A stretch of DNA of 64,000 bases, taken from the NCBI GenBank assembly GCA_024195265.1, contig JAJLRJ010000009.1, positions 34,449,637-34,513,636 of the forward strand. The letters run 5' to 3'. Below the pieces are notes generated by a model. That model saw nothing but the letters and a program-made list of their open reading frames with translations. It was not told where the DNA came from and did no database searches. Made by a program: the position numbers and the translations under genes. Origin of the DNA: Dendrophyllia cribrosa. Lineage: Eukaryota; Cnidaria; Anthozoa; Scleractinia; Dendrophylliidae. Shown here in pieces: positions 34,413 through 45,030 of the stretch (within the stretch, counting starts at the first letter, position 1; each line of letters starts with the position of its first letter).

Positions 34413-36065
34413 ATGAGTAGCAGTACACTGATAGAAGTGTTTGGTCACATCGTATTCCGTTTTACTCGAGGCGTAACAGAGCATTACAACCCAGAAGAAC
34501 CTGAATTTACGGCAGAATATTTTGGCTACAATCCTCTACAAAGCACAGGCCGAGAATGGAATTATCACCCTGTTGATGAGCTTATTTATCAAGAATACAG
34601 CGACAGAGAAGCTACGAGCTCGGACTATCTAAGGTCTGGTCGTCTTAATGTAGTGGTTATTAACGCATGCTCAACAGAAGAAATCGAAGAAACGCAAGAC
34701 GAATGGCATGATAATGAAGATAGCAGTGCCATGGCTTGGAAGCGATTTAGACCATCCGCTTTCCATACCATTTGTAAATCAATGTGCATTGGAGCTTTAA
34801 TTTCGCTTTTGACCGCTCTCTTGATTGGTACAGTATACATGTGGATCTCTTACCTCTGTTATAAGACTATGTACAACTGTCAATACTCAAGACAGACAAT
34901 TCCAATACAAGTGCAATGGTTGAAAACAATTTCAGGTGTGATACTCACCGCTTTTATTTACGTCTGGTGCTTTACAATTATCCTTTTGCTATTTCGCCCA
35001 TTTCAGCTAATGGGAGTGAAGAGAAAACTGTTTCTGGTTTGTTGTCTTGTTTATTGTTTAGATGCACTTTATCGTGTAGTTGTTCTACAGGTGCTAACGA
35101 AATCTAACTCCGACCTGAGTTTTGCGGTACAAAAGAGTCCTTCTAAAATTTTATTACATAGTGTACCGCCAAATGTCTTGTTCCTTTTCAGTGTATGTTT
35201 ACAAGTCTGTCTTATAACGAATCACTTCAACACACGTTCAAGAAGACAGAAATTGGCTACCTTTTTTCAAATGATAGCACCAACATTTTTACCTCTTTTC
35301 GCTGGAAGTCAGATAGCCTATTTTATTTACCCAGCGTATAACAAACAAGACAATGAAGGTAAACTGTTAATCGCACTCTTCGCTCCTCTCATTGGAGTCT
35401 TTGTAAAAGTAATCTCGCGAATTTGTGTTCAGCGGTTATACAACATCACACATCCGGGATATTCGTGTGTATTACTAGCGCCGTGGTATTTTGGCTCAGC
35501 GGTTATGTTTCGGATCTTGCAAGCGGATCTTGGCAGTCTGAAATTCATGGCTATTCTTGGAATAATTCACGGCGCTGCAGAAGTCATAGAACGAAGCACC
35601 ATGGTCGTAATTGACCACATTTGCCATCGGCTTTGGAAAAGAGAATCAGCTCCATGGGGAAGTTTTCGTACTCCTCGGCGTGAGAGACTAATGGCTGATA
35701 TTGCTATCATGAGTATGTTATTTGAATCAACTGCTATAGTGTCTGTTAATGGCTACCTTTACTTGTATCAATTTATTTACCTACAAGACAAGTCCCTGTT
35801 AAACTTACTGCAATTATATGCGATTCAAACTTCTCTTCAGCTGGTGATAGAGTGGTTTTTCACCAGTGTGTCTCTAGCGATCGAAACTCGTTATCAGAAT
35901 ATGGCTGTCATGGCTGTTTGGAGTAGACGATGGAAAAGATACGTTTTAATAGCGATTGTAAATGCGATACCATTAGCTATATGGGCAAGTGGTAACTTGT
36001 TAATAATAGTACATGGGCGGTTTGAGGAATCCTTCAATCAGTCCTGCAAAATGCCGTTTACTTGA
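34413..36065 (+). CDS. Multi-pass membrane protein family, copy 4 (intact, 550 aa)
   Basis: Intact copy, last of the tandem array. Relative to copy 3 it has Cys instead of Tyr at residue 266, in a predicted membrane segment, and Leu instead of Val at 475. The Leu codon is the same CTT seen in copy 1 on the far arm of palindrome 1. Homology to the other copies drops sharply after the stop: the nearby AATAAA found 24 bp past the stop of the other copies is missing, because GACAAAATAAAGGGC has become GACAAAGGGC. The next candidate signal is the AATAAA near 36672. The start choice and domain layout are as for copy 3. Function is unknown. Confidence 0.85.
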   Translation: MSSSTLIEVFGHIVFRFTRGVTEHYNPEEPEFTAEYFGYNPLQSTGREWNYHPVDELIYQEYSDREATSSDYLRSGRLNVVVINACSTEEIEETQDEWHDNEDSSAMAWKRFRPSAFHTICKSMCIGALISLLTALLIGTVYMWISYLCYKTMYNCQYSRQTIPIQVQWLKTISGVILTAFIYVWCFTIILLLFRPFQLMGVKRKLFLVCCLVYCLDALYRVVVLQVLTKSNSDLSFAVQKSPSKILLHSVPPNVLFLFSVCLQVCLITNHFNTRSRRQKLATFFQMIAPTFLPLFAGSQIAYFIYPAYNKQDNEGKLLIALFAPLIGVFVKVISRICVQRLYNITHPGYSCVLLAPWYFGSAVMFRILQADLGSLKFMAILGIIHGAAEVIERSTMVVIDHICHRLWKRESAPWGSFRTPRRERLMADIAIMSMLFESTAIVSVNGYLYLYQFIYLQDKSLLNLLQLYAIQTSLQLVIEWFFTSVSLAIETRYQNMAVMAVWSRRWKRYVLIAIVNAIPLAIWASGNLLIIVHGRFEESFNQSCKMPFT

Positions 36066-37148
36066 GAAGAAACTACGAAAGTCGACAAAGGGCACTTCCC
36101 TCCCCCTCTCTCTCAATCAAATTGACAGCGTTATACCTGGGCAGTCAACTAACTCACATTAAGACTCTTGAAAATAGACTGTCTATTGTAACTAAGCGTT
36201 AAATGTTTTGAATACTTAAATATTATTCACATCAATGTGAAAAAAACTTACCCAATAGACCATATTCGTATTCTCGGTATTGAACTGGTACTAGCTTGCA
36301 ATGGGGGCTAATGCGGGGGAATATCATTAAAAGTATTTGCATGTGAAAAGATTCCCCCGCATGAGCCTCGACTGCAAGCTAGTACCAGTTCAATACCGAG
36401 AATACGAAAATGGTCAATTAAAGCAGCGCATCCTACAATCTGAAGTGAAGATACTTTTATAGACCAAGCCTCCATCTCTAGCGCTGGCAAAAAAAAAAGA
36501 CATAATAAATCTTTTTTTCCCCTCGTTTTTATACTTAAAAACTTTCACTGTGTAATTTATATTTGCATTGTTTTCATCTACCTATATATAACCATTTTGC
36601 AATCCTAGTCAACCCAAGTCACTGTAAGCCAATGATTGTATCTTTTTTATGCAAAGATGGTTTGAAATAAAGTTATTATTGTTAGTTGTGCTTTACTGAG
36701 TTGATTGGCTTCTGTTGCCTTAATCGTAGGTTGCAATTATTATATTAGGACGACTAGATTTCAGTTGAATTTAGCTGAATTTCAAACGAATGACCACTTC
36801 ACTCTTGCAGGACTTCAATAAATGTTCCAGAACGCATCTGCCTACAACTCATAAACTCAAACCGACACAGTATCAGCAAGGCTAGCAAAGAGTATATTTT
36901 GCATCCACGTCACAACAAATAGAACTACACAACTTTATACACCAAAAAAAGGTTATTTTGGGGGGGCCTGGCGAGAACCAAACCAAACAATATACAGCAA
37001 CAATGTACGTATTCCTGCCAAGTACAATGCTACTCCTAATTATAATGCTTTACAAAGTACTAAACTATCGTCAGCACAACTTCCCAAGTAAGCACGCAGG
37101 CTTAATGTCAGTTAGACTGCCAGTTAGACAAGGGAGTAAACTCACAAC
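36066..37148. other. Diverged 3' flank after copy 4
   Basis: Alignable to the 3' flanks of the other copies up to about 37148 (AGTAAACTCACAAC) but with many substitutions and indels, so it has not been homogenised with them. It carries one foldback insertion. No gene is seen. Confidence 0.55.
36258..36415. mobile_element. Foldback MITE in the copy 4 flank (158 bp)
   Basis: GACCATATTCGTATTCTCGG and its near-inverse, with arms continuing through TGAACTGGTACTAGCTTGCA. The corresponding sites after copies 2 and 3 (ACCCAGTTAAAGTAGAC) are empty. The short open frame across it is a by-product. Confidence 0.7.
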
Positions 37149-37663
37149 AAAACTACGAAAAAAAAAAACATTCAAACCGATAGACTAATAATTCAAAATA
37201 GCAACGATAACAGTTACAGACTTTCATTTACACAACTTGGGACGATGCAGTAAGATTCTGATTCACTATGCAATGTTCGGTAATTTCGATGGCATCGAAA
37301 ATGGCGGATTTCACCGTTTCAGCGCGCAGTGCATTTTGGATGACTTAAGGGTCCTTAAACGGGTTCCAAACCAAACATGAAGTGGCGTGTGACACATGTT
37401 TAAATTGGCATGAATTTCGTACAAGATAGGTTATTATAAAGCATATTCTACTTTGGACGTTTTGGAGACTAAGATAAATCCCCAACTTATTAATGCCCTA
37501 AAAGGTTCTATTGATTCCTAGCCACATCCTGCCGCCAAGCTCAGCTAAAGAGCTTGCAGCTCGCTGGCTCATGTTTCATGTACTAAAACCGGGTACATAA
37601 AACCGGGTACATAAAACTCATGTTTCATGTTTCATGCTTAATGTGTCGCTTCATGTTAGTGTT
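37149..37663. other. Outer end of palindrome 2, left arm
   Basis: Noncoding. From 37305 rightward it is mirrored by the last bases of the window (64000 pairs with 37305). It contains TGTTTCATG-type short direct repeats near 37568-37640. No gene is seen. Confidence 0.5.
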
Positions 37664-37841
37664 GGTAGCCATCAACAGAAACTATTAATAGTAGTTGATT
37701 ATAACATGCTCATGGTAGCAATATCGGCCTTCTGAGTCTCTCACGCCGAGGAGTACGAAAACTTCCCCATGGAGCTGATTCTCTTTCCCAAAGCCGATGG
37801 CAAATGTGATCAATTACGACTATAGTGCTTCGTTCTATGAC
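37664..37841 (-). pseudogene. Internal fragment of the membrane gene family
   Basis: About 178 bp matching the family around residues 390-450 (VIERST, then APWGSFRTPRRER), with a short deletion near 37730 and a frame change. It abuts the minisatellite after the codons for VIERS. Its mirror at 63484-63661 is the same, so the fragment predates the inversion. Confidence 0.75.
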
Positions 37842-37895
37842 CTAGCCTGCTCCACCTCCCTCCTACTGGGGCGAGCGAAAAATGTTTGAAAAATG

Positions 37896-39396
37896 TTATT
37901 AGAAAGGGGTGGGGGAGGGCTTATTAGAAAGGGGGCGCTTATTACAAACAGGGCGTTTATTAGAAAGGGGGCGCTTAATAGAAAGGGGGCGCTTATTAGA
38001 AAAGGGGCACTTAATAGAAAGGGGGCGCTTATTGGAAAGGCGGCGCTTATTAGGATGGGGGCACTTATTAAAAAGGGGGCGGTTATTGGAAAGGCGGCGC
38101 TTATTAGAAAGGGGGCGCTTATTAGAAAGGGGGCGCTTATTAGAAAGGGGGCGCTTATTAGAAAGGGGGCGCTCATTAAAAAGGGTGCGCTTATTGGAAA
38201 GGCGGCGCTTGGGAACGAGGGTTATAAGAAAAAGGACCTTATCGGAAGGAGGCGCTTATTGGAAAGGGGTCGCTTAATAGAAAGGGGGCGCTTATTAGAA
38301 AGGGGGCGCTTAATAGAAAGGGGCACTTAATAGAAAGGGGGCGCTTATTAGAAAGGGGGCACTTAATAGAAAGAGGGCGCTTATTGGAAAGGCGGCGCTT
38401 ATTAGAAACAGTGCGCTTATTAGAAAGGGGGCTTATAAGAAAGGGAACGCTTATTAGAAACAGGGCGCTTATTAGAAAGGCGGCGCTTAATAGAAAGGAG
38501 GCGCTTATTAGAAAGGGGGCACTTAATAGAAAGGGGGCGCTTATTGGAAAGGCGGCGCTTATTAGGAAGGGGGCGCTTATTAAAAAGGGGGCGGTTATTG
38601 GAAAGGCGGCGCTTATTAGAAAGGGGGCGCTTATTAGAAAGGGGGCGCTTATTAGAAAGGGGGCGCTCATTAAAAAGGGTGCGCTTATTGGAAAGGCGGC
38701 GCTTGGGAACGAGGGTTATAATAAAAAGGACCTTATCGGAAGGAGGCGCTTATTGGAAAGGGGTCGCTTAATAGAAAGGGGGCGCTTATTAGAAAGGGGC
38801 GCTTAATAGAAAGGGGCACTTAATAGAAAGGGGGCGCTTATTAGAAAGGGGACGCTTAATAGAAAGAGGGCGCTTATTGGAAAGGGGGCGCTTATTAGAA
38901 AGGGGGCGCTTATTAGAAAGGGGGCGCTTAATAGAAAGAGGGCGCTTAATAGAAAGAGGGCGCTTATTAGAAAGGGGGCGCTCATTAAAAAGGGTGCGCT
39001 TATTGGAAAGGCGGCGCTTGGGAACGAGGGTTATAAGAAAAAGGACCTTATCGGAAGGAGGCGCTTATTGGAAAGGGGTCGCTTAATAGAAAGGGGGCGC
39101 TTATTAGAAAGGGGGCGCTTAATAGAAAGGGGCACTTAATAGAAAGGGGGCGCTTATTAAAAAGGGGGCGGTTATTGGAAAGGCGGCGCTTATTGGAACG
39201 AGGGTTATAAGAAAAAGGCCCTTATTGGAAGGAGGCGCTTATTGGAAAAGCGGCGCTTATTGGAAAAGCGGCGCTTATTGGAACGAGGGTTATAAGAAAA
39301 AGGCCCTTATTGGAAGGAGGCGCTTATTGGAAAGGGGTCGCTTAATAGAAATGTGGCGGTTATTGGAAGGAGGGCGCTTATTAGAAAGGGGGCGCT
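37896..39396. repeat. 18-bp minisatellite, left arm
   Basis: About 80 copies of an 18-bp unit, GCGCTTATTAGAAAGGGG and variants (TTAATAG, TTATTGG). A distinct segment, GGGAACGAGGGTTATAAG with AAGGACCTTATCGG, recurs at about 38211, 38705 and 39029, giving higher-order structure. Because the unit is divisible by three, several frames stay open (LIRKGALIRKGA and LERGRLLERG types); these are not taken as genes. Confidence 0.9.
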
Positions 39397-40037
39397 AAAT
39401 CGAATCAATACGGTATTTCATGTCCAGATTTTGCTTTCCTCAACTTCTGAGGAAGCTTGAATTTCTAAAAAATGGACATTACTATTAATGCTGAACAAGG
39501 CTATCCCTGAACAAGCTATTTTAGATCGAAGATCGAACACGCCGCAACTGAGCAGCCATGTGATTAACTTTCCCGCCGGAAGTCTGACCATTGACTATTT
39601 TATCCCGCATCCCGAACTCGTTCCCAGCTCGTATAAAGGTCTTAGTTTTCGTAACACCCGCTATGGCATGCACCTGACAAAATGTAAGTGACTCCCTCCA
39701 TTGTTTTTGTTTACCAAAGGACGTATTAATTTCATTTTTATCAAAGGGCTCTAAGAGCCATCTCGTGGATACGAAACAACGTAGGGTGAAGTCCACAGAT
39801 CGGTTTTAATTTTCCATACTGAGTTTGAAGTCAAAGAACTGAAGAGTAAACAGATTTAAAACGATTAAAACATCTTAGCGTGACGTAAATATGCATTGTG
39901 TGAAACGAGACTGTCTAGACTACTGAATGACTCCACTTATTCATTTACGGCAATAATAATAATAATAATAATAATTTAATTCTTATATTGCGCGCTTTCC
40001 ATGAAATGATCAAGCGCGCATTACATGATTTCTATCT
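39397..40037. other. Palindrome 2 arm segment next to the minisatellite
   Basis: Both strands have open frames of 67-91 codons (39488-39691 +, 39521-39796 -), mirrored at 61035-61412, with no recognisable domain. An (AAT)n microsatellite lies at 39952-39975. No supported gene. Confidence 0.4.
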
Positions 40038-40043
40038 ATAATA

Positions 40044-40897
40044 CAGGGATTGGGAAGGCAAAAGAGACAAGTGGGCCTATGGCCCCTGACTTTGAAAAGT
40101 TATGGGCCATTTGGTAAAAGTATGGGCCGGATGAAAAGGAATACGGAAATGATAAAGTGCAATTCGTGATACTATGTAGAGTATTTTACTTATTTTTGCA
40201 GTTTTTCACTTTTCCTCGTGTCTCGTAATGCTGCTTGTTTTGAATGTTTTGCAACCAGAGGTCATGGTATTTTTTTGGCCATGTTTGAGGCAAATCTTAC
40301 AAAACATGGCATCTCTTTCATACACTAGCCACGGCCACAAAGTTAACCACTTCGACTGGAATTTCCTGTCTTCGTGAAGCTTACTTGCAGGCCTGGAACT
40401 CGTTTCGCAAGATGGACCTTGTCCTTCAAACTCGACAGTCGTATCTTTGTTGTTTTTATGTTCGCGTCAGTCTCGGCCGACTCGGCGTTCCATTCCGTGT
40501 TAAAAAAAGTTGAAAGTTTTCTTTGGCCTTGAGTACTATCTAACTTCGGTAGTTTCTTGGGAGGCATTATTTCGATTTGAAATGCAAAAGAAATGAATTT
40601 ATTTAAACTCAAAGCACATGTCAAGCCGCGGCAGAACCTCGTTTGCGAGCTGAGTGCGAGTAGAGGTCTGGGGAAGAAATTAAACGAACACGAAAGATCG
40701 CCGATCGAAGAAGCAAATACACAAGTCAATATTTCATTATTTTATTTGTTGTAACACAAAATGAATACGGATATTGAACTGCTTATCACCTATTACGCGA
40801 CTAGGGCGCATGTTGGGCTCGGTAAGCAGTTTTATAATGCGACATTTTTAAATTTTTTGCGCCATATGCGCATGGCGCACGGCCTTCCCGATCCCTG
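40044..40897. mobile_element. hAT-like element (854 bp), left arm only
   Basis: Termini CAGGGATTGGGAAGGC and the inverse of CAGGGATCGGGAAGGC, flanked by ATAATA at 40038-40043 and 40898-40903. The right arm near 60783 has one ATAATA and no insert, giving an exact empty site. CAGGG ends and the coding relic inside suggest hAT, although hAT usually duplicates 8 bp and only 6 are visible. Confidence 0.75.
40190..40567 (-). pseudogene. hAT transposase N-terminal relic
   Basis: From the ATG at 40567 the minus strand reads MPPKKLPKLDSTQGQRKLST to a stop at 40343. After a frame change it continues WLTLWPWLVYERDAMFCKIC, then LKHGQKNTMTSGC and FKTSSITRHEEK. The spacing of MFCKIC, the Gly-Cys and RHEEK resembles the TTF/BED-like finger at the start of hAT transposases of the ZMYM/ZNF862-related group. 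The catalytic domain is absent, so it is a defective internal-deletion derivative. Confidence 0.6.
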
Positions 40898-40996
40898 ATA
40901 ATAATTAAATACAGAATATCTCAATAATAATTATTAAAAATATACTATGGTAAAATTGAATATACAAGATAAAAATTAATAAAACTTAACACTTAA

Positions 40997-41650
40997 GGAC
41001 GTTCGCGCTAATTGTTTATGCGCATCCTTTCTGCGCACGCAATTCATGTCGCAACGCCATGCTACGTCATGCACGAGCGCGCGCGCAGGAGAAGAAATCT
41101 AAGCACATAAAGGGTTGATAGCCGATGCGTTAACTTTGCTTAGATTTAACTCGCTTGGATGGTCGGTGACCCCCAATTTTTTTTTCATAGATAATTTTCT
41201 TTGCCTATTCTCTACAGATTGTGAAAAAATGAACAAAAAATCAATGTAGGAAGTTTAATTTTTTCCATTTCTCTACCCCCGCGCTATCGAATCCTGCCAA
41301 CTTGCGGCTGTCAGAGTTTGCAATTGCTGTCGTTTAAAGATGAAGTTTACTTCAAGGAACGTCACCAGTTGAATGAATTTACTGAACAGACCTACTAGCA
41401 TAAGATTTGGGAAAGAAAGTTGCATTTTAGAGATTCATTTGCAATATTTTTAGACTAACAGACATTGGGGTCACATCCCGTAAGGAAGACCAATTTTTCA
41501 AAATTAGGGTCGCCTTTCAGATAGCTTATCTCAAAAACGAAGTCGGTGACCCCTCATTTTTTTGCATTTCTGACACGAGTAACTCATAACCTAGCTGTAG
41601 CAAAAGTTTTATAAAAAAATCAATGTTAGAAGATTTTCGCGCGAACGTCC
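40997..41650. mobile_element. TTAA MITE with GGACGTTCGCGC termini (654 bp)
   Basis: TTAA at 40993-40996 and 41651-41654; termini GGACGTTCGCGC and exact inverse. The interior repeats GTCGGTGACCCC twice. Noncoding. In the right arm this same TTAA instead carries the 12.9 kb block at 47802-60688. Confidence 0.75.
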
Positions 41651-41654
41651 TTAA

Positions 41655-42835
41655 GAGCGGCCGTCCGTAAATATCGCCTGGAGGTGTGCAAAATGAAAAA
41701 AATGAAAATCCCCAAACTTTGTCAGAATATAAGTCTAGGTAAACTCTTTCTAGAAAAATAACTTTCAGTTCGATCAGATTTTTATTTTACGCGAACGGCG
41801 ACAAAGTCGGTTCGGTGGCTCTCGCATCGATTTTACGGGCTCCACACCACGCATTACTTAAATACTTCCAAAAACTTCAAAATGGAATTATCTACACCAG
41901 TTAATACCTAACTAAGAAAAGCACACATTCACCAATAGTTTAAATGTTAAATTGTTCAATTCGACCGTTAACTTAATATTTTTGAGATTTTTAATGATTT
42001 TACTTATTTTAACGATTTTCGCGAGTCCAAAAAATGGCAAAATCGAGAGGCAAAATCATAACTTGGTACATGGCTTGGTGCCATATCAGTCATACCCAGA
42101 GAAAGAGCAATGTTTCTTCCTCAAATAAATGCAATAAAATTTTTGGGCAATCGAAAATACGAAATTTTTGAGCGCCAAACAAAGGTGACACAAAAGGTCA
42201 AAACACGCCATTCTTTTAACGGCCTTCAAAAGCGTTAAATCGACAATAAGCTCGTTTAAAATATATAACAGCCCAACATTCCCCAAAAATCACTAATGTC
42301 GCTAATATTAGTTTGCTTTTGAGTAACTGTGTCTTTTTTGGCGTTTATTTTGTTTGGAAGCAATCGTAAGCGTTTTTTTGCGACAGACAAAGTCCAAGTT
42401 GTATTTACTATTTTCTGCAAACGGCCGACAAACCGGTCTCGACATCATCAACATTAGATTTATACTTTCAAAATACGATAACTCCTGCTACAATAAACCA
42501 CAATTATGCCATTTCTTATTTATATTCCGACACAAGTATCACTGATTCTACTTAGATACGTACCAAATTGTGAGCGAAAAACATACAAACTGTCTTCCCA
42601 TGGTATGCTTGCAACTGTTCCGAAAGGAAAGATTGCGTGACCAAAAGCGCCAAGCGCGCTGCAAAACAGGAAATGCATGCAGTGAAACAGGAAACTCGCT
42701 CCTATGTGATTATTACTCTCCCTTTCATAAATTTTATCTTTCTGTTTTGATGGGTTGAGATGTCCTAAAAACGAATAAGCGGGTTCTTTCTTCTTGAACG
42801 ATTATTGAAACAAATTGGTGCAACTGCGACATCCA
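41655..42835. repeat. Inner arm of palindrome 2 (left)
   Basis: Inverted copy at 46620-47797 with clear substitutions, especially near the spacer. Open frames on the outer strands (42086-42286 and 47123-47365) are the same sequence and include FDLLCHLCLALKNFVFS; not recognised and probably not coding. Confidence 0.7.
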
Positions 42836-43040
42836 TCCCCAACAACAACCCCCCACCCCCTCCCCTAACATCTAGCTGATGACGAGGGCCATAACCGCTT
42901 GAGAAGAGATGCAGAAAATTTGACAACGCGCATCCAAGTTTTTCTTCTTCCAAATCATATTCTAAGAAATATTTTGAAGAAGGGAGGAAATTGAACCGCA
43001 TGCGTGGATGAATAAATGTTGCTAAAGAGGATAATATTGT

Positions 43041-43088
43041 GTTTGTCAGGTGGTGGTTGTGGTGGGGGAAGGGGAGGGGGAGGGGGAT
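43041..43088. repeat. G-rich low-complexity tract
   Basis: GGTGGTGGTTGTGGTGGGGG followed by GGGAAGGGG-type runs. It could form G-quadruplexes; no gene. Confidence 0.6.
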
Positions 43089-43303
43089 GTCGGTTTTCTA
43101 TGTTATGAGTTCCATACATGCGAAATTCGATGATAAAGTACAAGACCATCATTTTACAAGACCTTCGAGTAACTTCACATAAGGTGCTTTCAGGACCCCA
43201 TAATGGGCTCCTGGTGCCGTTACTTTTCAGTGAAAGATCATCAATTTTTAGATCATAGTAACCGCATATATATTAAGCCGCAACATGGCGATGCTGAGCC
43301 TGT

Positions 43304-44067
43304 TCAGTTTACTTGTTGCATACATACCGCATATATTGTATGAATCACGCGTGATTGGATAAACAAGCTGGTATTCTTGGATGATGCGGGCACGAGCAGT
43401 AGAGTACGCAGCTTGTTCTGCCACAGCTTGAGAATCACACCCAACAGCATCTTCCGCTGTTCCGACAATGGCTGTGCACTGGCCCCTTCCCACCTCTGCT
43501 TTGTCCAGAAGGGTGTGCTTTTTCTCCGGGGGAGGGACTCCCATATAAATATGACGGGGGTACTCGTCGGAAATTTCGAGAACAACACATGTCATATTCT
43601 GTCATGTTTTTCGGCTCAATACCCTAAAAGATACCGTGATAATTCTAACGGTGGTCATTTTAGATTTTAACACCCTAAGTGGTACCAATCTACACTGAAA
43701 TTTTGACCCCTAAAGGTACGAAGAGCACCCCCGTTATTTTTGTTTGGGAGTCCCCTTGGGGCTTTTCCTCCACGAACTTGCATTTCCCATAGTGCATGTG
43801 TCTTTCAAGATTACGGTGGCGCTGAAAGGTTCTAACGTATCCTTCAACTGGACAAGGGAAAAGCCGGATCTCGTGGTCAGCGGTCATATCACTTACCTCT
43901 TCTTCTACTGCGTGTTCCTCTGTTTTTTGGACAGACGACCGCCCACTGTCAAATGAGACGTCCTGAAAATCTCCTTGCGAAATTGGACTATCAGCGAAGA
44001 CTGGTTCTTTCGGTAAGCCGGACACACAAGAATGATGATATCTGGGCGTGCGGGCCAGCCAAGCCAC
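43304..44067 (-). pseudogene. Second C2HC zinc-finger relic, also split
   Basis: The minus strand reads an acidic lead (EEHAVEEEVSDMTADHEIR), then LFPCPVEGYVRTFQRHRNLE and RHMHYGKCKFVEEK. After an insertion (43527-43760) it continues EKKHTLLDKAEVG and decays. The finger spacing is Cys-x4-[Cys to Tyr]-x12-His-x5-Cys, the same as the relic at 6790 but with the other Cys lost (TAC again). The same HTLLDKA-type block follows, so both belong to one family. Dead gene. Confidence 0.6.
43527..43760. mobile_element. 234 bp insertion in the zinc-finger relic
   Basis: Ends CGGGGGAGGGACTCCCATA and near-inverse, with inner GACGGGGGTACTCGTCG and counterpart. It is flanked by GCTTTTTCTC (43517-43526) and GCTTTTCCTC (43761-43770), a decayed duplication of about 9-10 bp. 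Likely Mutator-type, like the element at 6989. Confidence 0.6.
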
Positions 44068-44532
44068 CGTGCCATTTATTTAACTTCAACATATGTACAG
44101 ATATCAACTGTGATTAAAGGAAGAACAAATGCACCAAAGCCGGACACGAATACCCCTAAAAACCAGCAGGTGGAGAAAACGAGGAACGTGTGCCCCCGAC
44201 CAAGGTAGTGGTGCCACCCTTGGGGTTTTAGGGTATCCTAATTTAAAAACGTGCTTTCCACTAATAAATAAAGGCCACCATACGAAGTATCTGGACACTT
44301 GAGAAGCGTAAAACCTAGTCTCCACAATATGATATGAATAGAAAACTAAACGTCACCCATACACGGCGAAGGCTGACCGTAGATTGTCTCACCCTCCTAA
44401 CGGGTACAAATTACGAACTCTAATCCCATAACTCGCTGCGCACCTGCTACCCTCCCCCAGACCTCTGATACGTGCCGGCAAAATGGTAATTTATGCTAAT
44501 TTAGGATAATCGCAAATAACATGATGCGCCCA

Positions 44533-44652
44533 GGGGTCAATTTAATAAAACTTTTACAAGTGTAATTTACAAGTATAGCCATTGTTTCAGAGCTTGAAAA
44601 CAATAGCTACACTTGTAAATTACACTTGTAAAAGTTTTATAAAATTGACCCC
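44533..44652. mobile_element. 120 bp hairpin near the palindrome 2 centre
   Basis: GGGGTCAATTTAATAAAACT and near-inverse; the arms also share ACAAGTGTAATTTACAAGT. The loop is only a few bases. Its centre (44593) is about 130 bp from the palindrome axis (44725). Confidence 0.75.
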
Positions 44653-45030
44653 AGGTTATTTACGTTTCTATTTTTGTTTATATTTTCCTTAGGATAAAAG
44701 ATTCCCGTGAACTATTTTGGTACATCCGCAGCATGTTTAGTATTTCTCATATACAGGCTTTCATGCCTTTTGATATTTAAAGTCCTTTATTACACGACAA
44801 AGCATTTTCGAGCGCGAATTGAATACCTACCAAACTGACAAGTGCGAATATGGGACGTCGTTGCATTGTTTTGACCACGCGCAAGGAAAAACACTTCCGC
44901 ACCAACGCGATTTTTATCAGTACTTGGATAAACGCGACATCCCCACCTAGCTTGTGTATATCTAACGTAAATCCTCTTTTAAGCCCCGCTCCCTCTCTAA
45001 TAATAAGCCCCCCTTTTTTGGAGCAAAATC
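44653..45030. other. Spacer of palindrome 2
   Basis: Noncoding; no repeat or gene recognised. Short open frames only. Confidence 0.4.

Larger units (their letters stand above)
26321..36065 (+). repeat. Tandem array of copies 2-4 (period about 4047 bp)
   Basis: Copies 2, 3 and 4 start at 26321, 30366 and 34413, spacings of 4045 and 4047 bp. Gene, 3' flank and the type b upstream module repeat almost perfectly from 27917 to 36065. After copy 4 the 3' flank becomes clearly diverged, so the array ends there. Confidence 0.9.

Noticed and set aside
37835..39086. Long open frames such as LIRKGALIRKGA or MSAPFLISAPFLIS repeats on both strands (also 61435-63429)
   Set aside because: They follow from an 18-bp repeat whose length is divisible by three; several frames are open at once on both strands and vary with repeat number. 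No start context or unique protein sequence.
37896..39396. CRISPR-like array
   Set aside because: Units are contiguous 18-bp repeats without unique spacers, in a eukaryotic context.
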